Assembly: GCF_008016795.1 (NCBI RefSeq)
Contig: NZ_SDIK01000022.1
Span: forward strand, 1 to 64,000
Source: Prevotella brunnea
GTDB taxonomy: Bacteria; Bacteroidota; Bacteroidia; Bacteroidales; Bacteroidaceae
Length of the DNA stretch: 64,000 nucleotides
Reading direction: 5' to 3'
The notes under the pieces are model-generated. The model was not told where the DNA came from. It saw nothing but the letters and a program-made list of their open reading frames with translations, and searched no databases. Positions 29,478 through 37,223 of this stretch are shown piece by piece. The stretch's first letter is position 1, and every line of letters begins with the position of its first letter. Made by a program: the position numbers and the translations under genes.

Positions 29478-29990
29478 ATGGCAATGAATAAAGTAAAAGT
29501 AAATAGTGATGTTGAAATGAAAGACCGCTTGGTTGCCATCAACCGCGTGACGAAAGTTACAAAAGGTGGTCGTACTTTCACGTTCGCTGCTATCGTCGTT
29601 GTAGGTGACGGTAAAGGCGTAATCGGATGGGGACTTGGTAAAGCCGGAGAGGTAACAGCAGCTATTCAGAAAGGTACTGATGCTGCCAAGAAAAACCTTG
29701 TGAAGGTTCCCGTGTTAAAAGGTACTATTCCTCATGAGATAGAGACTCGTTACGGTGGGGCACAGGTACTCCTTAAACCGGCAGCAGCCGGTACCGGGCT
29801 AAAAGCCGGTGGTGCCATGCGTGCCGTTCTTGAGAGTGCGGGCATCTCTGATGTGATAGCAAAGTCTAAAGGTTCGTCCAACCCACACAACCTCGTTAAG
29901 GCAACGATTGCAGCTCTTTCTCAGATGCGCGATGCGTACGCCGTGGCAGGTGAACGTGGTATTTCGATGGAAAAAGTATTTAACGGTTAA
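29478..29990 (+). CDS. rpsE: 30S ribosomal protein uS5
   Basis: 170 residues. dsRBD-like N-terminal domain ([28 protein letters not shown]) and the C-terminal [22 protein letters not shown]. Helps form the mRNA entry helicase site with uS3 and uS4. 6 nt after rplR. Confidence 0.98.
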   Translation: MAMNKVKVNSDVEMKDRLVAINRVTKVTKGGRTFTFAAIVVVGDGKGVIGWGLGKAGEVTAAIQKGTDAAKKNLVKVPVLKGTIPHEIETRYGGAQVLLKPAAAGTGLKAGGAMRAVLESAGISDVIAKSKGSSNPHNLVKATIAALSQMRDAYAVAGERGISMEKVFNG

Positions 29991-30006
29991 TTAAGGAGAA
30001 TAAATT

Positions 30007-30183
30007 ATGGCAACAATAAAGGTTAAGCAAATAAAGAGCCGTATCAACGCTCCTAAAGACCAGAAGAGCACATTATTGGCTCTTGGGCTTCGTAAGATTT
30101 CTCAGGTTGTTGAAGTAGAAGATACTCCAAGTATCCGCGGAATGATTAACAAGGTTCATCATCTGGTATCAATAATTGATTAA
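30007..30183 (+). CDS. rpmD: 50S ribosomal protein uL30
   Basis: 58 residues, translated directly from the sequence: it begins MATIKVKQIKSRINAP, includes LALGLRKISQVVEVEDTP, and ends HHLVSIID. Standard length and place between rpsE and rplO. AAGGAG lies 9 nt upstream of the ATG. Confidence 0.96.
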   Translation: MATIKVKQIKSRINAPKDQKSTLLALGLRKISQVVEVEDTPSIRGMINKVHHLVSIID

Positions 30184-30210
30184 TTCATCTTATAAAAGGT
30201 AAAAGTAATT

Positions 30211-30657
30211 ATGAAATTAAATAATTTGAGACCGGCATCGGGTTCCACTCATTCACGTCGTCGCATTGGTCGCGGACCAGGTTCTGGTCTCGGCGGTACT
30301 TCTACTCGTGGACACAAAGGAGCCAAATCTCGTTCCGGTTACAAGAAGAAGATTGGTTTTGAAGGTGGACAAATGCCACTTCAGCGTCGTGTTCCTAAAG
30401 GTGGCTTTAAGAATATCAATCGTAAGGAATACTTTGCTGTAAACTTGTCTTCTCTTCAGAAACTTGCTGAGCAGCAGAACCTCACGAAGATAGGACTTGC
30501 AGAATTGAAGTCAGCCGGTTTAATCAAAGGCAATGTACTTGTTAAGATTCTCGGAATGGGAAAATTGACAGCAAAAATCGATGTAGAGGCAAATGCATTC
30601 TCAAAAACTGCCCAAGAAGCAATTCAGGCAGTTGGTGGTAACACAACTATAATCTAA
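30211..30657 (+). CDS. rplO: 50S ribosomal protein uL15
   Basis: 148 residues. Gly/Arg-rich N-terminal extension (SRRRIGRGPGSGLGGTSTRG, GFEGGQMPLQRRVPKGGF) that threads into 23S rRNA, then the globular C-terminal domain. Followed by secY after 4 nt. Confidence 0.98.
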   Translation: MKLNNLRPASGSTHSRRRIGRGPGSGLGGTSTRGHKGAKSRSGYKKKIGFEGGQMPLQRRVPKGGFKNINRKEYFAVNLSSLQKLAEQQNLTKIGLAELKSAGLIKGNVLVKILGMGKLTAKIDVEANAFSKTAQEAIQAVGGNTTII

Positions 30658-30661
30658 ATCA

Positions 30662-32002
30662 ATGAAAAAGTTTATTGAGACACTGAAGAACTGTTGGAAG
30701 GTAGAGGATTTGCGTCAGCGACTTCTCATTACCATCCTCTTTACGGCAATTTACCGTTTTGGGTCGTTCATCGTACTCCCGGGTATCAACCCTGCGTTAC
30801 TTGAAAAATTGCAGTCGCAGACAGCCGGCGGTCTTATGTCGCTGTTGGACATGTTCTCCGGTGGTGCATTCTCCCATGCTTCCATTTTTGCATTGGGAAT
30901 CATGCCTTACATCTCAGCTTCCATTGTAATGCAGCTCCTTGCCGTCGCTGTACCTTATTTCCAAAAGATGCAGCGTGAAGGTGAAAGTGGACATAAGAAA
31001 ATCAATTGGTACACTCGTGTCTTGACGATAATTATCTTATTCTTTCAGGCACCTGCGTACCTCATCAACTTGAAAACCCAAGCTGCCGGTGCTCTCGCAT
31101 CAGGCGTTAGCTGGACGGCTTTCATTTTCTCTGCTTCCATTATTTTGGCAGCAGGTTCCATGTTCATCCTTTGGTTGGGAGAGCGTATCACCGATAAGGG
31201 TGTGGGAAATGGTATTTCGCTCATTATTATGGTGGGTATTATCGCACGTCTGCCCCAGGCTTTCATTCAGGAGGTCAGCAGCCGTTTCACCGCAATCACC
31301 AGTGGTGGTTTGGTAATGTTCATCGTTGAGCTTATCATCCTGTACGCCGTAATGTGCGCTGCAATTCTTCTCACCCAGGCAACTCGAAAAGTTCCGGTGC
31401 AATATGCCAAGCGCATTGTCGGGAATAAGCAATATGGAGGAGCTCGCCAGTATATTCCTTTGAAGCTCTTCGCTGCCAACGTTATGCCCATTATCTTCGC
31501 GCAAGCGTTGATGTTCATTCCTTTGGCAATTGTGCAGTATTCGACCGATAATGCGAGTCCGATTCTTCAATCATTGATGAACACCAAGAGTGTTCTGTAT
31601 AATGTGATATATGTGATTTTAGTCATCGCATTTACCTATTTCTATACAGCTATTACTCTTAATCCTACACAGATGGCAGAGGACATGAAGCGCAACAATG
31701 GCTTCATTCCGGGAGTAAAGCCGGGAAAAGACACCGCAGACTATATCGATACCGTTATGTCGCGTATCACTTTCCCCGGATCGCTTTTCATAGCATTCAT
31801 TGCTATTATGCCGGCTCTCGTAGGTTGGTTAAACGTTCAAGATGCTTTCGGACAGTTCTTTGGCGGTACCTCCCTTCTCATCCTTGTTGGTGTAGTCATT
31901 GATACACTTCAGCAGATAGAGTCGCATTTGATGATGCGTCACTATGATGGATTGTTGAATGCCGGACACACACGAGGCAATGGTGGTGTAGCTGCTTATT
32001 AA
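30662..32002 (+). CDS. secY: Preprotein translocase subunit SecY
   Basis: 446 residues, ten membrane helices. The plug region and first periplasmic loop (GGLMSLLDMFSGGAFSHASIFALGIMPYISASI), the GERITDKGVGNGISLII segment and the cytoplasmic loop KVPVQYAKRIVGNKQYGGARQYIPLK are all present. Channel of the SecYEG translocon. The map gene that usually follows secY in this phylum is missing; 208 nt of non-coding sequence lie between secY and infA. Confidence 0.98.
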   Translation: MKKFIETLKNCWKVEDLRQRLLITILFTAIYRFGSFIVLPGINPALLEKLQSQTAGGLMSLLDMFSGGAFSHASIFALGIMPYISASIVMQLLAVAVPYFQKMQREGESGHKKINWYTRVLTIIILFFQAPAYLINLKTQAAGALASGVSWTAFIFSASIILAAGSMFILWLGERITDKGVGNGISLIIMVGIIARLPQAFIQEVSSRFTAITSGGLVMFIVELIILYAVMCAAILLTQATRKVPVQYAKRIVGNKQYGGARQYIPLKLFAANVMPIIFAQALMFIPLAIVQYSTDNASPILQSLMNTKSVLYNVIYVILVIAFTYFYTAITLNPTQMAEDMKRNNGFIPGVKPGKDTADYIDTVMSRITFPGSLFIAFIAIMPALVGWLNVQDAFGQFFGGTSLLILVGVVIDTLQQIESHLMMRHYDGLLNAGHTRGNGGVAAY

Positions 32003-32210
32003 GTTTTTTCTTGATGAACTGATATACTTCCTTGAGCAGAAGATGAAATAAATCCATGTGGCTGATTACGTGTTTGGATTTTTCAGACACTAATCGCCAC
32101 CGGGTTGTAGTTACCGCATCCATCTTTTTGAAAGCAATTCTCAATTCGAGTGAAACATTTTATCTTCATAAGTAAGAAGTTGAACATTTAGAAAGAAAAA
32201 GAATATAAGT

Positions 32211-32429
32211 ATGGCAAAGCAAACTGCAATAGAGCAGGACGGAACAATAGTTGAAGCATTGTCAAATGCAATGTTTCGTGTTGAGTTGGAAAATGGTGTT
32301 GATATTACTGCCCATATTTCGGGCAAGATGAGAATGCACTACATCAAGATACTTCCCGGCGATAAGGTGAAAGTTGAGATGAGCCCCTATGACTTAACAA
32401 AAGGCAGAATAGTTTTCAGATACAAATAA
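32211..32429 (+). CDS. infA: Translation initiation factor IF-1
   Basis: 72 residues, single S1/OB domain ([50 protein letters not shown]). Occupies the A site during initiation. In many Bacteroidota map precedes it; here it follows secY directly. rpmJ starts 11 nt later. Confidence 0.97.
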   Translation: MAKQTAIEQDGTIVEALSNAMFRVELENGVDITAHISGKMRMHYIKILPGDKVKVEMSPYDLTKGRIVFRYK

Positions 32430-32440
32430 ATAGAATTAAA

Positions 32441-32557
32441 ATGAAGACAAGAGCATCTTTAAAGAAGCGCACAGCCGACTGTAAAATAGTACGTAGAAAA
32501 GGTCGTCTGTTCGTTATTAACAAAAAGAACCCTAAGTTTAAACTGCGTCAGGGTTGA
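32441..32557 (+). CDS. rpmJ: 50S ribosomal protein bL36, zinc-free form
   Basis: 38 residues, found by direct reading: it begins [21 protein letters not shown] and ends NPKFKLRQG. Of the usual Cys3-His zinc ligands only Cys14 remains; the other positions are Thr or Asn/Lys-type residues. Complete and of normal length, placed between infA and rpsM as in other bacteria. Confidence 0.95.
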   Translation: MKTRASLKKRTADCKIVRRKGRLFVINKKNPKFKLRQG

Positions 32558-32599
32558 GTTAAAGAATCGTAAAAAGGTGATTGTGAATAAATTTATGGT

Positions 32600-32607
32600 T
32601 ACCTTTG
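32600..32607 (+). promoter_or_regulatory. Possible internal promoter before rpsM
   Basis: TACCTTTGC matches the -7 element, 44 nt before the rpsM ATG. The best -33 candidate (TTG 32581-32583) is only 16 nt upstream, so the match is partial. It would give a separate start for rpsM-rpsK-rpsD-rpoA-rplQ. Confidence 0.45.
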
Positions 32608-32651
32608 CATGCTTTTCATAGCAAAAACGTTTTATTAATTTATTACATTCA

Positions 32652-33032
32652 ATGGCAATAAGAATTGTTGGAGTAGATTTGCCCCAAAATAAGCGTGGCG
32701 AAATCGCATTGACTTATATCTATGGTATAGGTCGAAGTAGTTCAGCAAAGATATTGGATAAAGCAGGTATCAATCGCGACCTGAAGGTTAGCGAGTGGTC
32801 TGACGACCAAGCTGCTAAAATCCGTGAAATTATCGGTGCTGAATTCAAGGTAGAAGGTGATCTCCGTTCCGAGATCCAAATGAACATCAAGCGCCTCATG
32901 GATATAGGTTGCTATCGTGGAGTTAGACATCGTAATGGTCTTCCGGTTCGTGGTCAGAGCACTAAGAATAATGCTCGTACCCGTAAAGGAAAGAAGAAGA
33001 CTGTTGCTAATAAGAAGAAAGCTACTAAGTAA
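32652..33032 (+). CDS. rpsM: 30S ribosomal protein uS13
   Basis: 126 residues. [25 protein letters not shown]-type start (here AIRIVG) and the C-terminal [25 protein letters not shown] with a basic tail. 94 nt after rpmJ. Confidence 0.98.
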   Translation: MAIRIVGVDLPQNKRGEIALTYIYGIGRSSSAKILDKAGINRDLKVSEWSDDQAAKIREIIGAEFKVEGDLRSEIQMNIKRLMDIGCYRGVRHRNGLPVRGQSTKNNARTRKGKKKTVANKKKATK

Positions 33033-33043
33033 TATTTAGTTCA

Positions 33044-33084
33044 AAGTCCTGAAATAAGCAAATCTCTTTTGTTTTTTCGGACTT
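33044..33084 (+). promoter_or_regulatory. Hairpin between rpsM and rpsK
   Basis: AAGTCC plus GAAA (33044-33054, one bulged T) pairs with TTTC plus GGACTT (33075-33084). It lies just before the rpsK ATG. No T-run follows the stem. It could be a translational control site; S4 regulates the alpha operon near rpsM in E. coli. Confidence 0.4.
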
Positions 33085-33106
33085 CATGCTTAAACTAAAA
33101 GAAATT

Positions 33107-33496
33107 ATGGCAAAGAAATCAGCAACATCTAAGAAAAGAAACGTAAAAGTTGACGCATTGGGTCAGCTTCATGTTCATAGTTCATTTAACAATATTATTG
33201 TATCTTTAGCAAACAATGAAGGTCAGGTTATATCTTGGTCTTCTGCCGGTAAGATGGGTTTCCGCGGTTCAAAGAAGAATACTCCTTACGCTGCTCAAAT
33301 GGCAGCCGAGGACTGTGCGAAGGTTGCTTTCGACCTTGGTCTTCGTAAGGTTAAGGCTTACGTGAAAGGTCCGGGAAATGGTCGCGAGAGTGCTATCCGT
33401 GCCGTTAACGCCGCAGGTATTCAGATAACGGAGATTGTGGACGTAACACCTTTACCCCACAATGGCTGTCGTCCTCCCAAGCGTCGTCGCGTATAA
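33107..33496 (+). CDS. rpsK: 30S ribosomal protein uS11
   Basis: 129 residues from [16 protein letters not shown]. Conserved [18 protein letters not shown] and the C-terminal [18 protein letters not shown]. An in-frame ATG at 33086 lies inside a hairpin and adds non-conserved residues, so it is rejected. Confidence 0.97.
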   Translation: MAKKSATSKKRNVKVDALGQLHVHSSFNNIIVSLANNEGQVISWSSAGKMGFRGSKKNTPYAAQMAAEDCAKVAFDLGLRKVKAYVKGPGNGRESAIRAVNAAGIQITEIVDVTPLPHNGCRPPKRRRV

Positions 33497-33533
33497 TCAC
33501 ATCTTATAACAATTAAAAGAAATTATATTAATT

Positions 33534-34142
33534 ATGGCAAGATACATAGGTCCAAAATCCAGAATTGCGCGCCGTTTCGGTGAACCAATATTCGGTGCAG
33601 ATAAAGTGTTGGCTAAGAGAAACTATCCTCCCGGGCAACACGGAAATAACCGTCGTCGCAAGGTTTCTGAGTATGGAGCACAGTTGGCAGAGAAGCAGAA
33701 AGCAAAATATACTTACGGTGTTCTTGAGCGTCAGTTCCGCAATATGTTCGAGCGTGCTGCAAAGGCAAGTGGAATTACCGGTGAGATATTGCTCCAAAAT
33801 CTTGAGAGCCGTCTCGATAACGTAGTATATCGTCTTGGGATTGCTCCAACTCGTGCTGCTGCACGTCAGTTAGTGGGACACAAGCACATCATCGTGAATG
33901 GTAAAGTTGTAAACATTCCATCTTATTCTGTTCAACCCGGCGACATCGTTGGTGTTCGCGAGAAGGCAAAGTCTTTGGAGGTTATTGAAGCAGCATTGGC
34001 CGGCTTCAATCACAGCAAGTATCCTTGGATAGAGTGGGACGAAAACACCAAGAGTGGCAAGTTCCTCCACAAACCGGATCGAGCTGACATACCAGAGAAT
34101 ATTAAGGAGCAGTTAATCGTAGAGTTGTACTCTAAACAATAA
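33534..34142 (+). CDS. rpsD: 30S ribosomal protein uS4, zinc-free form
   Basis: 202 residues. The N-terminal domain has no cysteines where zinc-type S4 has a four-Cys cluster. The S4 RNA-binding domain [30 protein letters not shown] is intact. 16S rRNA 5'-domain assembly initiator and, in E. coli, the alpha operon repressor. 37 nt after rpsK. Confidence 0.98.
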   Translation: MARYIGPKSRIARRFGEPIFGADKVLAKRNYPPGQHGNNRRRKVSEYGAQLAEKQKAKYTYGVLERQFRNMFERAAKASGITGEILLQNLESRLDNVVYRLGIAPTRAAARQLVGHKHIIVNGKVVNIPSYSVQPGDIVGVREKAKSLEVIEAALAGFNHSKYPWIEWDENTKSGKFLHKPDRADIPENIKEQLIVELYSKQ

Positions 34143-34155
34143 AATCATTAAATTA

Positions 34156-35154
34156 ATGGCGATATTAGCATTTCAAAAACCTGAAAAAGTTGTGATGCTG
34201 GAGGCTAATGACCAATTCGGAAAATTCGAATTTCGTCCCCTTGAGCCCGGCTTTGGTGTTACCATCGGTAACTCCTTGCGCCGCATTCTCCTTTCCTCTC
34301 TTGAAGGTTATGCCATCAACACCATTCGTATCGATGGTGTGGAGCATGAATTTTCTTCCGTACCGGGAGTGAAGGAGGACGTTACCAACATCATCTTGAA
34401 TCTCAAACAAGTTCGATTCAAGCAAGTAGTAGAAGAATTCGAGAATGAGAAAGTTAGTATCACCGTTGAGAATTCTACAGAGTTCAAAGCAGGTGATATT
34501 GGTAAGTATCTTTCTGGATTTGAAGTGTTAAATCCGGATTTAGTGATTTGTCATTTAGATTCCAAGGCATCCATGCAGATGGATATCACCATCAACAAAG
34601 GACGCGGTTATGTGTTCTCTGAACAAAATCGTGAATTCTGCACCGATGTCAATGTGCTACCAATCGATTCCATCTATACTCCTATCCGTAACGTTAAATA
34701 TTCAGTTGAGCCTTATCGTGTTGAACAAAAGACCGACTATGACAAACTGGTATTGGAAGTTACTACCGATGGTTCCATTCACCCCAAAGACGCGCTAAAG
34801 GAAGCTGCAAAAATTCTGATTTACCACTTCATGTTGTTCTCCGACGAGAAGATTACCCTTGAGAATCCCGAGCAGGAGACCAATCAAGAGTTTGATGAAG
34901 AAGTGTTGCACATGCGTCAGTTGTTAAAGACTAAACTCACTGATTCCACGCTTAATCTTAGCGTACGGGCACTTAATTGCCTGAAAGCTGCCGATGTGGA
35001 GACGTTGGGCGATTTGGTTCAATACAACAAGACCGACCTTCTTAAGTTCCGTAACTTTGGTAAGAAATCGCTTTCAGAGCTTGATGATTTGCTTGAGAGT
35101 CTGAATCTATCGTTTGGAACCGACATTTCAAGATACAAATTGGATAAAGAATAA
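34156..35154 (+). CDS. rpoA: DNA-directed RNA polymerase subunit alpha
   Basis: 332 residues. N-terminal dimerisation domain ([28 protein letters not shown]), a linker near 230-250 and a C-terminal domain ([23 protein letters not shown]). Conserved place after rpsD. rplQ follows. Confidence 0.98.
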   Translation: MAILAFQKPEKVVMLEANDQFGKFEFRPLEPGFGVTIGNSLRRILLSSLEGYAINTIRIDGVEHEFSSVPGVKEDVTNIILNLKQVRFKQVVEEFENEKVSITVENSTEFKAGDIGKYLSGFEVLNPDLVICHLDSKASMQMDITINKGRGYVFSEQNREFCTDVNVLPIDSIYTPIRNVKYSVEPYRVEQKTDYDKLVLEVTTDGSIHPKDALKEAAKILIYHFMLFSDEKITLENPEQETNQEFDEEVLHMRQLLKTKLTDSTLNLSVRALNCLKAADVETLGDLVQYNKTDLLKFRNFGKKSLSELDDLLESLNLSFGTDISRYKLDKE

Positions 35155-35234
35155 GTTTGAAGAAGTTGATTGTAGGACTTTTGCTCCTCCAATTTTTCTC
35201 CCTCTTTTCTTTACCTCAACAATTAAAACAAAAA

Positions 35235-35720
35235 ATGAGACACAATAAAAAGTTCAATCATTTAGGTCGTACTGCCGACCATCGCAATGCCATGTTGGCA
35301 AATATGGCTATTTCCTTGCTTCGGCACAAAAGAATCACTACGACCGTTGCCAAGGCAAAAGCCTTGAAGAAATATGTAGAACCCCTTATCACGCGTGCCA
35401 AGAACGACACGACCAACTCTCGTCGCGTTGTCTTCCGTTACCTTCAGGACAAGAAAATCGTAACAGAATTGTTTAAAGAAATTTCTGTTAAGGTGGGCGA
35501 TCGTCCCGGTGGCTATACTCGCGTTATTAAGTTGGGTGCACGTCAAGGCGATGCAGCTGAAATGGCATTCATCGAATTGGTTGATTACGATGAGAATATG
35601 GCAAAACAGCCTAAGGCCGAAGTTAAGAAGACACGTCGTAGTCGTCGTTCTTCAAAGAAGGCAGAACCGACGGTTGATAACACTGAATCGACTGAGGCTA
35701 AAGAGGCTTCCGCTGAATAA
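35235..35720 (+). CDS. rplQ: 50S ribosomal protein bL17
   Basis: 161 residues from [21 protein letters not shown], the universal start. An in-frame TTG start at 35157 would add a spurious hydrophobic leader and is rejected. The core ends near residue 115, followed by a Lys/Arg- and Glu-rich tail usual in this phylum. Last gene of the supercluster, followed by a terminator. Confidence 0.97.
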   Translation: MRHNKKFNHLGRTADHRNAMLANMAISLLRHKRITTTVAKAKALKKYVEPLITRAKNDTTNSRRVVFRYLQDKKIVTELFKEISVKVGDRPGGYTRVIKLGARQGDAAEMAFIELVDYDENMAKQPKAEVKKTRRSRRSSKKAEPTVDNTESTEAKEASAE

Positions 35721-35747
35721 ATTAATTCTTTTTCTCTTCTAAATATC

Positions 35748-35781
35748 AGTCCTTGGCAAACTCTTGTCAGGGACTTTTTTT
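35748..35781 (+). terminator. Intrinsic terminator of the ribosomal supercluster
   Basis: A 12-bp stem (35748-35759 with 35764-35775, two G-U pairs, core AGTCC/GGACT) has a 4-nt loop and is followed by seven T. It lies 27 nt after the rplQ stop. Confidence 0.9.
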
Positions 35782-35850
35782 ATTTCAGGTGGTGGTAAAC
35801 AGAAGCTTGACAGCGAGCATCCGACCTGCCCGACACCATGAAATTACATT

Positions 35851-36034
35851 ACAAAAAACTATGTTGGGAACATGCTTCGTAATCTGTTGATAATCAGGAT
35901 GATATTAATTGCAATTTAAAAGCTTGGCTTTTGCATTCCAATTCATGACCTTTTGCAGTGCAAAAGGTAAGCTTTTGGAAAGTGAGAGCTAAGCTTTGGA
36001 TGGAGGAATGAAGAAAAATTGGGACACTGTTGGG
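35851..36034 (+). repeat. Intergenic repeat family 1, copy B (about 180 bp)
   Basis: Colinear with copy A at 17304-17485: the same succession of blocks and nearly the same length. The central part contains a palindrome, GACCTTTTGC and GCAAAAGGTA around 3 nt, and 17-nt CAAAAG...CTTTTG dyads at 22-bp spacing. It fills the gap between the rplQ terminator and the promoter of the next gene; no other coding signal is seen between 35782 and 36128. Confidence 0.75.
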
Positions 36035-36071
36035 CTGTTTAGGGAAAATCCTTTTATTAATAGGGATTTTA

Positions 36072-36105
36072 TTTGCATTTATTTGTTTTATTCTTTCTAT
36101 CTTTG
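36072..36105 (+). promoter_or_regulatory. Promoter of the glycine-zipper lipoprotein gene
   Basis: TATCTTTG at 36098-36105, with TTTG at 36072-36075 (22-nt spacer), about 24 nt before ATG. Confidence 0.6.
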
Positions 36106-36128
36106 CTACAAATTAAAAAATATAGCGT

Positions 36129-36962
36129 ATGAAAAATAGTGCCATCATTGCCATAGCGTCTTTATTTCTTTTTGGTTCTTGTAGCACTTATACCGGTTCC
36201 GGTGCTCTTGACGGTGCCTACCTTGGAAGCATTTTGGGCAGTGCGATTGGAGGCATATCCAATGGAGCACGTGGGTCTGATGTAGGAACGATTATTGGAA
36301 TGGCGGGAGGAGCTGTTATTGGTGCTTCCATTGCCGCTCAAAAAGAGCAACAAGACCGTGGGCAGCTGCATGAACGTTACGAGCAGATACAACGCAATAA
36401 AGCCGAAGGCATGAATCCCTATGCCGCCACAAGCCCTTCATTGGATAATTCCAATTGCGAGCAAAGTGGATTTGATGCCACGAACTCCGGCGACGACAGA
36501 ATTTATGATTTCACGAATAGCGAATATACCGGCGATTACAGTGCTGTCCCACCCACGTCGGTCATTCCTTCCGAATCAAGTGTTGAAGACTTGGTGCGTG
36601 CCTATCAGTATGCCCCTCATATCGAAATCCGAAATGCCCGTTTCGTTGATGACAACGAGGATGGTGTCTTGTCGGCCGGAGAAATGGGCAAACTGATTTT
36701 TGAAATCATGAATAGGGGAGAGGAGACTCTCTTTGATGTTCAGCCCTCTGTTCTTGAAACCACCAATAACAAATACATCTATATCAGTCCGTCCATTCAT
36801 GTCGAAAGCATTGCACCCGGAGATGGCGTTCGTTATACGGCACTTGTCAAAGCCGACAAGCGTCTAAAGTCCGGCACGGCTACTTTTGCCGTTACCGTCT
36901 TACAAGGACAGCGAAGCATCAGTAAAGTAACAGAATTCAATATTCAAACTCGGAAGAGGTAG
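36129..36962 (+). CDS. Glycine-zipper lipoprotein with EF-hand-like loop
   Basis: 277 residues. Signal peptide with lipobox FGSC (Cys18). Residues about 23-70 are a glycine-zipper region (GGISNGARGSDVGTIIGMAGGAVIGAS) that could insert in or pack against membrane. A Gln/Glu-rich helix follows (71-95), then a disordered Ser/Asn/Pro linker to about 150. Residues 174-185 form a perfect EF-hand calcium loop (D-x-N-x-D-G-x-L-x-x-x-E) inside a beta-rich C-terminal domain (HIEIRNARF to VTEFNIQ) resembling CARDB/adhesion-type folds. Probably an outer-membrane or periplasmic lipoprotein; its specific role is unknown. Single gene with its own promoter and terminator. Confidence 0.75.
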   Translation: MKNSAIIAIASLFLFGSCSTYTGSGALDGAYLGSILGSAIGGISNGARGSDVGTIIGMAGGAVIGASIAAQKEQQDRGQLHERYEQIQRNKAEGMNPYAATSPSLDNSNCEQSGFDATNSGDDRIYDFTNSEYTGDYSAVPPTSVIPSESSVEDLVRAYQYAPHIEIRNARFVDDNEDGVLSAGEMGKLIFEIMNRGEETLFDVQPSVLETTNNKYIYISPSIHVESIAPGDGVRYTALVKADKRLKSGTATFAVTVLQGQRSISKVTEFNIQTRKR

Positions 36963-36995
36963 GTTGGGTCTCCTATTTTCTTCGCAGGAAATTTC

Positions 36996-37026
36996 AGGCA
37001 GTGGATTTATTACCACTGCCTTTTTT
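36996..37026 (+). terminator. Intrinsic terminator after the glycine-zipper lipoprotein
   Basis: A perfect 8-9 bp stem (GGCAGTGG 36997-37004 with CCACTGCC 37013-37020) is followed by six T, 34 nt after the stop. Confidence 0.9.
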
Positions 37027-37150
37027 GTCCCTATGGTGGATAAGATTATCCAATCGCTGGATATGTGTTGCCAACAAATGAATAAGGTTTGTCCCTGCGG
37101 TGGATAAGGTTTGCCCCTCGTTGGATATCCGTTCCTCCTCTGTTGATGGG
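37027..37150 (+). repeat. Intergenic repeat family 2, tandem array with 21-22 bp period
   Basis: Five consecutive units start at 37040, 37061, 37082, 37104 and 37125 (lengths 21, 21, 22, 21, 21), preceded by a partial unit. The best-conserved units read ATAAGGTTTGYCC...GGTGG or ...GTTGG. The array lies between convergent genes, bounded by the terminator at 36996 on one side and the minus-strand terminator at 37162 on the other. Confidence 0.75.
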
Positions 37151-37161
37151 AATGCCATGAT

Positions 37162-37194
37162 AAAAAAGAGAGATGCACCTTTCGGCACATCTCC
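37162..37194 (-). terminator. Terminator of the fimbrillin-like gene (minus strand)
   Basis: A 10-bp stem (37170-37179 with 37184-37193, two G-U) has a 4-nt GAAA loop on the minus strand, followed by a run of T (plus-strand A 37162-37167). It lies 30 nt beyond the stop of the gene at 37224. Confidence 0.85.
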
Positions 37195-37223
37195 CAAGAG
37201 TAATTATCATATTAATACTATGC

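Noticed and set aside
37027-37150. CRISPR array
   Set aside because: Units are contiguous with a 21-22 bp period and degenerate, with no unique spacers between conserved repeats and no cas genes in the window.
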